Below are positions 1-5,165 of a DNA stretch of 6,625 bases, piece by piece. Both the position numbers and the translations under genes were made by a program. Source of the stretch: Methanobacteriota archaeon (GTDB lineage: Archaea; Thermoplasmatota; Poseidoniia; Poseidoniales; Poseidoniaceae); the NCBI GenBank assembly GCA_002689565.1, contig NZGQ01000096.1, forward strand, positions 1-6,625. The letters run 5' to 3'. Numbering within the stretch: the first letter of the stretch is position 1; every line of letters begins with the position of its first letter. The notes under the pieces are model-generated. The model made no database searches and was not told where the DNA came from. It saw nothing but the letters and a program-made list of their open reading frames with translations.

Positions 1-437
1 AATTCAAGCAAAGTAATGAAAGTCCGCTCCCACCAACCGGGGGACCTTACAATTGTCACATGGTGAATTCCAGGCTGAATGTCTCTAGCATCCAAATTAT
101 CGGCCCAAGTTCTGCAAATATCCTCAAGTCTCACAGGAATCAACGGCATATCTGGAGCCATCAGATCACACAGCCGATATGGGTTAGCAAGTTCTCCTGA
201 GATAAGCAGTGGTCTGCGCTTTTCCAGGTCGATTATGTCTTTAACCAAATTACCGTTTTCTAGAGAAAAATTACCCACGTACTCTTTGAGGCCAACTAGG
301 TCTAGAGAATCACACTCAGGCATTTTTGGAAAATCCATTCGACTCAATTCTTTAGACGAAAAGAACATTGGTTCACTTGGCAATGGTAATGGAGAATTGC
401 CCGGAGGATTTGCCCACAATCTAGGAGAAGTCGCCAT
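1..437 (-). CDS. Unrecognised protein, N-terminal 145 residues (runs off left edge)
   Basis: The minus strand is open from an ATG at 437-435 to the window edge without a stop, giving 145 complete codons. I do not recognise the family. The first 40 or so residues are proline-rich and look disordered. From about residue 45 the sequence has mixed helix/strand character, with acidic and hydrophobic stretches, Cys at 42, 90 and 108, and a notable SPGWWER stretch near residues 132-138. No membrane segment or signal peptide is visible. The start is supported by GGGAG four bases upstream of the ATG. It lies 35 bp downstream of the CBS gene on the same strand, so co-transcription is likely. A plus-strand ORF over the same bases (79-465) is rich in Ser and Leu, as expected of an antisense shadow, and is not annotated. 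The function is unknown and the C-terminal part is outside the window. Confidence 0.75.
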   Translation of the reverse strand, partial: MATSPRLWANPPGNSPLPLPSEPMFFSSKELSRMDFPKMPECDSLDLVGLKEYVGNFSLENGNLVKDIIDLEKRRPLLISGELANPYRLCDLMAPDMPLIPVRLEDICRTWADNLDARDIQPGIHHVTIVRSPGWWERTFITLLE

Positions 438-472
438 GTTGCTCCCACTGTCGATTTATTGTTGAAACTTGC

Positions 473-931
473 TCAAAGAATGAACTTGGGGAGATTTCTT
501 GCAACAACACTATGTGATACTGTACCTACAATTTGACCTTGATTATTAGTTACTGCCAATTGATTAAGATCGTGTGTAAGCATTAACGCTGCAGCTTTGA
601 GGAGAGGTGTGCTTTCTTTCATAGTCATGGCCTCTTGGGTAACTAGTTGTTTTGCAGGGATTGTGTGCATCCAAGCAACGTCGCGATTGACGGTCTTTCT
701 AGCAACTAACTTTAGGATATCAACAGCATGAATTCTACCAATAGGCACGCGTTCTGAGTTTACTATGAAAACATGGTCCCAATCGCGTGAAGTGATTACG
801 TCAAGAGCATCTGCAACAGACGCATTCTTTCCGATTACATGAGGGGGACTCATCACTTGACCACAAGTCAGTGAACGTACAGATTTAGACCTGCTAACTG
901 TTGCTGGAAGTCGCGATTTACTCTTCGACAT
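473..931 (-). CDS. Two-CBS-domain protein
   Basis: This 152-residue soluble protein consists of a short basic Ser/Lys/Arg-rich N-terminus (1-20) followed by a tandem pair of CBS motifs (Bateman module). The first covers about residues 22-78: a VMSPP opening, an ASVADALDVI helix, then FIVN and PIGRIHAVDIL. The second covers about 95-150: ATMKESTPLLKAAALML-type helix, LAVTNNQGQIVGTVS, then a terminal helix. CBS pairs usually bind adenosine nucleotides or S-adenosylmethionine and regulate a partner enzyme or channel. No catalytic, DNA-binding or membrane domain is fused here, so it would be a stand-alone sensor whose partner is unknown. The ATG at 931-929 is well supported by a strong ribosome binding site at 938-945. 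The gene downstream on the same strand (starting at 437) is a candidate partner, but that is inference from spacing only. Confidence 0.9.
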   Translation of the reverse strand: MSKSKSRLPATVSRSKSVRSLTCGQVMSPPHVIGKNASVADALDVITSRDWDHVFIVNSERVPIGRIHAVDILKLVARKTVNRDVAWMHTIPAKQLVTQEAMTMKESTPLLKAAALMLTHDLNQLAVTNNQGQIVGTVSHSVVARNLPKFIL

Positions 932-937
932 TATTGT

Positions 938-945
938 TCCTCCTT
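938..945 (-). promoter_or_regulatory. Strong Shine-Dalgarno site of the CBS gene
   Basis: Read on the minus strand this is AAGGAGGA, six bases before the ATG at 931-929. It matches the archaeal anti-Shine-Dalgarno sequence very well and fixes the start of the CBS gene. It also implies a leadered transcript, unlike the divergent gene at 1130 and both genes flanking the 3896-3963 spacer, which show no such site. Confidence 0.8.
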
Positions 946-1040
946 GATGCCCGGCCGACTGCTCTACCTATATCAACCCATCAACTTATTGCGAGGATAT
1001 TTTTTCATTTATTCGGAATTTAAACCCCGCATATAGTAAC

Positions 1041-1073
1041 GAATAGTCTGTATTTATTCCATAATTACGAATA
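1041..1073. repeat. Evenly spaced GAATA / TATTC / GAATA half-sites, operator-like
   Basis: GAATA at 1041-1045, its reverse complement TATTC at 1055-1059 and GAATA at 1069-1073 are each separated by exactly nine bases, a 14-bp period in alternating orientation. A related small inverted repeat, ATTCGGAAT, lies at 1011-1019, and ATTTATTC occurs twice (1007-1014 and 1052-1059). The position between divergent genes would suit a transcription factor site. The elements are short and AT-rich, so chance is a serious alternative. Confidence 0.3.
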
Positions 1074-1101
1074 ATATCCCCGATATCAAGCGGGACCTCC
1101 C

Positions 1102-1125
1102 GGTTCGAAGCACACAAAACGAACC
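1102..1125 (+). repeat. 6-bp inverted repeat just upstream of the zinc-ribbon gene
   Basis: GGTTCG at 1102-1107 is perfectly repeated in inverted form as CGAACC at 1120-1125, with a 12-base A-rich loop. It ends four bases before the ATG at 1130. If transcribed it would form a small hairpin directly before the start codon; as DNA it could be a protein-binding site. If the gene is leaderless, only the second reading applies. There is no U-tract, so it is not a terminator of the usual kind. Confidence 0.35.
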
Positions 1126-1129
1126 TTCA

Positions 1130-1588
1130 ATGGGAATGATGCCCCAGCGCCTCTCTATGGCACTCTCGCAGGATGTCCTAGCCCGACTTGCTAGCCTCTC
1201 TGGATATGAACAGATGTTAGAGATGGATTCAGTTAGTAGAAACACAGGGATGGGGTTGGCAGAAATTGAGTCTCAGATTGCAGCATACAAAGCATCCGCT
1301 TCGCAACAACCAGGGGCAAACCCCCAAGCAGATTTCCAACCTGTTGCAAGTAAGGAATTGGTTGATTTAAGCTCTTCACAACCGATGAATAAAGCCCCAA
1401 AATACATTGATAACCCGGATCAATATCGCTTGAAGTATAATCCTTCTCAGCATGGTCAATCAAATCAATCTCAGGTTAATCAAGCAATAATTTGCCCAGA
1501 TTGCTCAGCACCTTTGGGAATCCCAAATATTCGTCCGATCAAAGTTACGTGTCCACAATGTATGTCCGAATTGGTTTTCCATTCGTAA
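1130..1588 (+). CDS. Small C-terminal zinc-ribbon protein, function unknown
   Basis: This 152-residue soluble protein has three parts. Residues 1-55 are probably helical (LSQDVLARLASL, then GLAEIESQIAAYKAS). Residues 56-118 form a Gln/Asn/Pro/Ser-rich linker that looks disordered. Residues 120-150 form a zinc ribbon, with CPDC at 122-125 and CPQC at 141-144 separated by 15 residues. The ribbon includes an IPNIRPIKVTC stretch of the kind seen in many archaeal zinc ribbons. I cannot assign a family or substrate; such ribbons mediate protein or nucleic-acid contacts. The frame has no start codon upstream of ATG 1130; ATGs at 1136 and 1139 are alternatives. No Shine-Dalgarno site precedes it, so the mRNA may be leaderless. 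It is convergent with the DUF373 gene, with no bases between the two stop codons. Confidence 0.75.
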   Translation: MGMMPQRLSMALSQDVLARLASLSGYEQMLEMDSVSRNTGMGLAEIESQIAAYKASASQQPGANPQADFQPVASKELVDLSSSQPMNKAPKYIDNPDQYRLKYNPSQHGQSNQSQVNQAIICPDCSAPLGIPNIRPIKVTCPQCMSELVFHS

Positions 1589-2707
1589 TCAGATTCCCCA
1601 ATATCTTTCGGACTGTGCCTGCCTTGCTTGCACCGCACGAACAATGGTAGTTGTAACCCATAGAACTGCTATCCACATGAGGGGTTCAAGCATAACAGCC
1701 CAAATTCCTTGCACTGTGAATTCATATCCAACACCTGTCAAGACGTCCATTGCGATTTGCAATCCTTGGTCTAAGAATGAATAGACAACCATTCCAAACA
1801 CTGCTAGAATAATTAGCCTTCCAGAGAATGAACCTTTCTTCAATCTCAATAGCATAAATCCAGCAGTAGATGTAAGGAATGCAATAACGATCCACGCCAG
1901 TGCGGAATGTACTACTCCAATCCATACAACGGACATATTCGAAGTGAGTTCTAATTCCTGATATTTGTCATATCCCATCGCTACGGCAAATATTGCACTG
2001 AATACAGTAGTCGTCCATAGTAGGGATGAGAACATGGCAGCATCAGCATTTTCTCGCATCTCTTGAGCGATTCTACTAACGGTTGCCTCGATTCCTAGGC
2101 CCTTAGATAGAATGAACAAACCAAAAATTAGCGGAAGTGAACCAATTACGATACCGCCGAGCGTGTCTGGCAGCATTACACCAAGTCCGAAAATAGCCAT
2201 GATGGCACCAAGTGGAACTAACATTTTTGCTCTCCATTTAGGATCTTCAAGCGCCTTGACGATGTAGTAGTAAGTGCCCTCGATACCTTTCGATTGTTTG
2301 ACGATTATTTTCTGCACATGATCAATTCTGACTTGGCTTTGAATAATCGGCATTACAGATTCATCTTCAGCACCATCGGTTACTAGGATTGCTTGATCAG
2401 GTTGGAACTCAGTTACCACTTCTTCGAGTTGAGCTGCAATAGCTCTGTCAGAGCGAACGCCGACTTTTTCATCACCGGTTAGAATAGCGATTTCAACATC
2501 ATCGCTTTCGCTATTGGTTTCAGCGAGATTGTCATGTTGATGTAGAGCTCCAAGAATGGCGTTGGTATCGCTTTCTTCAGGGTCTGCAATCCCTAATTTC
2601 AATGCCGCAGTTAAAACTTGTTTTCGACCTACAACGGGACCTCGAATCGCTGTTTTTAGGCCGAGATCATTGTCTCGGTCCACAGTAATTACTAGGGTCC
2701 TTGTCAT
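1589..2707 (-). CDS. DUF373 family integral membrane protein
   Basis: The 372-residue product has the layout of the archaeal DUF373 (COG2237) family. The N-terminal cytoplasmic domain (about 1-155) starts LVITVDRDNDLG and continues with GPVVGR near 23-28, a DTNAILGALH segment near 47-56, AILTGD near 74-79 and AILVTDGAEDE near 106-116. This is an acidic, Rossmann-like pattern with well-placed Asp residues. A hydrophobic C-terminal half follows, with about six membrane spans near 163-180, 183-202, 226-246, 260-288, 297-316 and 333-358. Biochemical function is not known for the family. The start is ATG at 2707-2705, with only a weak GAGG-like site upstream. It lies 45 bp downstream of priL on the same strand, so the two are probably co-transcribed. 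The stop abuts that of the convergent zinc-ribbon gene. Confidence 0.88.
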   Translation of the reverse strand: MTRTLVITVDRDNDLGLKTAIRGPVVGRKQVLTAALKLGIADPEESDTNAILGALHQHDNLAETNSESDDVEIAILTGDEKVGVRSDRAIAAQLEEVVTEFQPDQAILVTDGAEDESVMPIIQSQVRIDHVQKIIVKQSKGIEGTYYYIVKALEDPKWRAKMLVPLGAIMAIFGLGVMLPDTLGGIVIGSLPLIFGLFILSKGLGIEATVSRIAQEMRENADAAMFSSLLWTTTVFSAIFAVAMGYDKYQELELTSNMSVVWIGVVHSALAWIVIAFLTSTAGFMLLRLKKGSFSGRLIILAVFGMVVYSFLDQGLQIAMDVLTGVGYEFTVQGIWAVMLEPLMWIAVLWVTTTIVRAVQARQAQSERYWGI

Positions 2708-2752
2708 TTACGAAAACCTCGGCTACAATTAGGCTGACGCGCTTCCTGTTCA

Positions 2753-3895
2753 TCAACCATCGCCCGGTTTGGGCTGCTCAACAGGGACTTCCAAACTTTC
2801 TTGTCGTTTTCGTCGTCTTTGTTTTGCGCGGATGTATTTGAGGGGATGGTCCATCCAAGGTTGATCGCATAATTTGTCATCACCAGTTTGTACAGCACAG
2901 TTGTGGTTTACCTTTAATTTTGAACAACCTGATGGCGTATATTCTCGCTCGTAAAGATGGTTGACCTGATAGGTGGTTGTCGATTCACTGAAATCGGGAG
3001 CATTTCTGAAGAAATCAACAGTTGTCTCCGGTGGAAGTCCAATACATCTCGACATCGAACCAAGGAATACTCTTCCAAAATGATTCAAATTTACACCTTG
3101 GGATAGTTCAGCCACCGCTTTTCGCATGCAGGGGGGCCAATCTTCTTCTCCAGCTCCTATAAGAGCGATAGTTTCTGCAGTTTTTGAGGCAACTAGACCC
3201 CTAATCATTCCAACGGGTTCAGAGAGGCGAATCAGCAACCCCTCATCCATTTTGGACATTTTTTCTAGGGCATCGAGTTTTATGTCTTCTTTCATCCTCT
3301 CTCTTAGTAGTCTAGCAACCTTGGCTCTGGATGAATATCGATCACCTTCATCGTGTAATGTCACCCATCCATTCTTGATTTCACAATTTGGTAATCTCCA
3401 TCTCGAGCCAGTAATTCCTGTGCATAATTCAATGAAATCAGAAAGACCGATTTTCCAAATCCCCTTTTCATCACACTCAATTTCAGAGAGATAGGTGTTA
3501 GCAATAATTCGTATAGCGCTATCTTTTTCCAAAATTCGTTGAGCCCTTTCAGCTTCAGCCTGAGCCCATCTAGAAATCAAGCGTTCATCTTCGCTTGCTC
3601 CAACTACAAGCCTTGCATAATAAAATGAAAATGCTTCCAACAATCTTCCCTCTTCAGTATGAATGTCTCCAATAGAGGCAACTTCCACTCCATCCTTGCT
3701 ATCAACTGAATCAATAAGTCTGGAACGCGCACGGATTCTTGCTCTATCCATCATGCTCCCATCTAACAATTCATCGATATCCACATCGTGTTTTGCAGCC
3801 ATGCTTGCAATCCAGGATTTTGCCTGAGGCAAGAATGGATATCTTGCAAGCGTAACCTCGTCTGCAAGGTCAGGAATCGCTAGAGGCTTGGGCAC
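2753..3895 (-). CDS. priL: DNA primase large subunit PriL
   Basis: This is the regulatory large subunit of the archaeal/eukaryotic-type primase, which works with PriS to make and hand over RNA primers at the replication fork. The 380-residue product has a helical N-terminal domain (about 1-240) and the conserved Fe-S C-terminal domain. Candidate 4Fe-4S ligands are C256 (in WPPC), C324 (PSGC), C333 and C343, matching the four-cysteine pattern of the family. Flanking family signatures are NHFGRVFLGS (271-280), PDFSESTTTYQVNHLY (300-315) and HPLKYI (350-355). A basic, Lys/Arg-rich tail follows. The start codon is GTG at 3895-3893, with an in-frame TAA only two codons upstream (3904-3902). No Shine-Dalgarno site is seen. 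Length is typical of the family. The partner gene priS is not in this window. DUF373 follows 45 bp downstream. Confidence 0.93.
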   Translation of the reverse strand: MPKPLAIPDLADEVTLARYPFLPQAKSWIASMAAKHDVDIDELLDGSMMDRARIRARSRLIDSVDSKDGVEVASIGDIHTEEGRLLEAFSFYYARLVVGASEDERLISRWAQAEAERAQRILEKDSAIRIIANTYLSEIECDEKGIWKIGLSDFIELCTGITGSRWRLPNCEIKNGWVTLHDEGDRYSSRAKVARLLRERMKEDIKLDALEKMSKMDEGLLIRLSEPVGMIRGLVASKTAETIALIGAGEEDWPPCMRKAVAELSQGVNLNHFGRVFLGSMSRCIGLPPETTVDFFRNAPDFSESTTTYQVNHLYEREYTPSGCSKLKVNHNCAVQTGDDKLCDQPWMDHPLKYIRAKQRRRKRQESLEVPVEQPKPGDG

Positions 3896-3963
3896 GTTTG
3901 TTTACTCACAAAGGAGGCATTTGAACCCTCTCATTCATGTGGGATATATCGGTCGCCTAATCG
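3896..3963. promoter_or_regulatory. 68-bp divergent promoter region between priL and mptE
   Basis: This short spacer must hold promoters for both flanking genes. The palindrome GATATATC (3943-3950) reads the same on both strands and is a plausible TATA element. For priL it would place transcription start near 3918, leaving a short leader. For mptE it lies only about 14-21 bases before the ATG, which is close for a leaderless start, so another element may serve that gene. A perfect AAAGGAGG occurs at 3910-3917 on the plus strand but has no properly spaced start codon after it. Confidence 0.45.
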
Positions 3964-4602
3964 ATGGAGGCGGTTGACGAAAGATTGATTCTTATCCAAA
4001 ACGAGATTCGTAAATCGTTTGGCTGGGACCTTGAATCGGATTTAATTAGCGCGAAATCTTTAGCTTCTAATTGTAAAAATCCAACTGCATCCGTTATGTT
4101 TGATTCAAAGGTAACAGTGGTAGGTGCAGCCGCTGAATTTGGTTTGGAACTCAGCAACCCAACTATAGTAGCTGATGGTGCGATTGGTGCAATTACAGAT
4201 CTTTCAAAAGTGGCTCTCATTGTAACCGACGGGGACGGAAGCCCCCATTTGGAAAGAGCTTTGAATCAAGGAATACCAATCTGTTTACATGCTCATGGCG
4301 ATAACATAGATGCCTGGCAAAATGTGTTATCTATAATCGATGAGCAACAAGAGGTTATTTTGACTCATCAAACTCCTGGAAAAATCGAGGGAATGCATAA
4401 CCCTGGAGGGTTTACAGATGGAGATCGAGCAGTTTGTGTGGCTTTCGCACTCGGCGCGAAAGAGGTTGAATTGGTTGGGTTCTCCACCGAGGATGTAGGC
4501 CGATGGTCCGGGGTTACAGACAAGAAACGAAAACTAATCAAGTTGAAGTGGATGAAGAGAGTATTGCGATTACTTTCGTTGAGGGTTGATGATGAAAAAT
4601 AA
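3964..4602 (+). CDS. mptE: 6-hydroxymethyl-7,8-dihydropterin diphosphokinase, MptE family
   Basis: This 212-residue soluble protein matches the archaeal MptE/DUF115 (COG1634) family. The family transfers pyrophosphate from ATP to 6-hydroxymethyl-7,8-dihydropterin in synthesis of tetrahydromethanopterin or folate-type one-carbon carriers. Visible signatures are the ADGAIGAI segment (70-77), VTDGDG (88-93, usually VTDLDG), HAHGDN (109-114), and NPGGFTDGDRAV (146-156) followed by FALGAKEVELVGFS. A Lys-rich KKRKLIKLKWMKRVL helix lies near the C-terminus. One deviation is that the usual GxGPSL-type loop near residue 54 reads VGAAAEFG. The ATG at 3964 is the only reasonable start, because an in-frame TAA lies two codons upstream (3958-3960). 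No Shine-Dalgarno site is seen, so the transcript may be leaderless. It overlaps the next gene by 11 bases, so the two are coupled. Confidence 0.85.
   Translation: MEAVDERLILIQNEIRKSFGWDLESDLISAKSLASNCKNPTASVMFDSKVTVVGAAAEFGLELSNPTIVADGAIGAITDLSKVALIVTDGDGSPHLERALNQGIPICLHAHGDNIDAWQNVLSIIDEQQEVILTHQTPGKIEGMHNPGGFTDGDRAVCVAFALGAKEVELVGFSTEDVGRWSGVTDKKRKLIKLKWMKRVLRLLSLRVDDEK
4581..4585 (+). promoter_or_regulatory. Internal ribosome binding site deciding the start of the membrane-protein gene
   Basis: GAGGG inside the end of mptE lies three bases before ATG 4589 and six before ATG 4592. A TTG at 4586 follows it immediately. Spacing favours ATG 4592, although ATG 4589 cannot be excluded. The arrangement suggests translation coupled to mptE. 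Confidence 0.5.
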
Positions 4603-5161
4603 TTACTGGCTTTGGGCAGTTGCTTTAATCTTAGTAAACACTGGCTGGTATTTCGTTAGTCAACAAAATGCATCACAAGAGATAAACAGGCCAGGTGCTG
4701 AATTTTCGGAGTCGCGCAATGCTGAACTATCTGTTGTATATGGGGATGAATTAGATTACGAGATTGTTCATTGTTTCGAATCAATAAATGGAGTAGTATA
4801 CAATGTCAGTATCAACATTCAACAGGGTTCCAAAACATTGTATTCATGGGAAGGAGATACCAATGATGGATGCATTACCCATACATCCTCTGCAGAAGAG
4901 GGAGATATTGTAGTTAATACTGAAATCGAGGAAGGGGTTGAAGTCACAACAGAACTGACAACTTGGCCTATGAAAAGCGCTTTCCCAATTGGAGTCGTGT
5001 TATTTTCCGTAGGTACTATTGTAGTTGCATTTGGCGAAACGTTCGTTCGTTATATGATTAAAAAATACAAAGATGACGGCACTGATAATCAGGCAAATGA
5101 AATAGGTGAAAACAATTCAGATAGCAGTAATATTTGGCAAGATCCACTACGACCAAATTGA
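4592..5161 (+). CDS. Two-span membrane protein with extracellular beta-rich domain, unknown function
   Basis: Taken from ATG 4592 the product has 189 residues. A hydrophobic segment at about 5-22 (WLWAVALILVNTGWYFV) is an uncleaved anchor or signal anchor. An acidic, Thr/Val-rich domain of about 105 residues follows and looks beta-stranded, with only two Cys (61 and 94), possibly a disulfide outside the cell. A second span is at about 130-151. The tail after the KKYKDD charge cluster is short, hydrophilic and Asn/Asp-rich. By the positive-inside rule the tail is cytoplasmic. I do not recognise the family. It overlaps the end of mptE by 11 bases and its TGA directly abuts the stop of convergent polC. 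The link with pterin synthesis is positional only. ATG 4589 or TTG 4586 are alternative starts. Confidence 0.8.
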   Translation: MKNNYWLWAVALILVNTGWYFVSQQNASQEINRPGAEFSESRNAELSVVYGDELDYEIVHCFESINGVVYNVSINIQQGSKTLYSWEGDTNDGCITHTSSAEEGDIVVNTEIEEGVEVTTELTTWPMKSAFPIGVVLFSVGTIVVAFGETFVRYMIKKYKDDGTDNQANEIGENNSDSSNIWQDPLRPN

Positions 5162-5165
5162 TCAA
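5158..5165. other. Palindromic stop-to-stop junction TTGATCAA
   Basis: The TGA of the membrane-protein gene (5159-5161) and the TGA of polC on the other strand (5164-5162) are directly adjacent and create an 8-bp palindrome. Neither strand has a T-tract or hairpin terminator at the junction, so transcripts from both sides must extend into the opposing gene. The palindrome is a by-product of the two stops and needs no separate function. Confidence 0.6.

Larger units (their letters stand above)
932..1129. promoter_or_regulatory. Divergent intergenic region with AT-rich promoter elements
   Basis: This 198-bp gap lies between the starts of two divergent genes and so should contain both promoters. 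On the minus strand, AAAAAATATCC (about 996-1005) or GATATAGG (about 968-975) could be TATA elements for the CBS gene, which needs room for its leader and ribosome binding site. On the plus strand TTTAAA (1019-1024), CATATAG (1030-1036) and AATAATAT (1070-1077) are TATA candidates for the gene at 1130. It also contains a spaced GAATA/TATTC array (1041-1073) and a short inverted repeat (1102-1125). I cannot tell which TATA candidate is used. No RNA gene was found here. Confidence 0.5.

Noticed and set aside
79..465. Plus-strand open frame of 128 codons
   Set aside because: It is antisense to an open minus-strand frame with good start context and natural composition. Its product is dominated by Ser and Leu, and its end overruns that gene's start.
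1098..1112. CGGTTCGAAG resembling a tRNA T-arm
   Set aside because: The bases after the TTCGAAG loop (cacac) do not pair with the cccgg before it, and no acceptor or anticodon stem can be assembled around it.
2704..2898. Minus-strand frame of 64 codons ending in an ATGA overlap with the DUF373 start
   Set aside because: It is out of frame inside the 3' end of priL, where the priL frame encodes the conserved Fe-S cysteines and HPL motif. The overlap with DUF373 is attractive but the product has no recognisable character.
3126..3494. Plus-strand open frame of 122 codons
   Set aside because: Antisense to the conserved part of priL, Ser-rich, with no start context.
3957..4220. Minus-strand open frame of 87 codons
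   Set aside because: Antisense to the N-terminal half of mptE and biased to Ser/Ala as shadows usually are.
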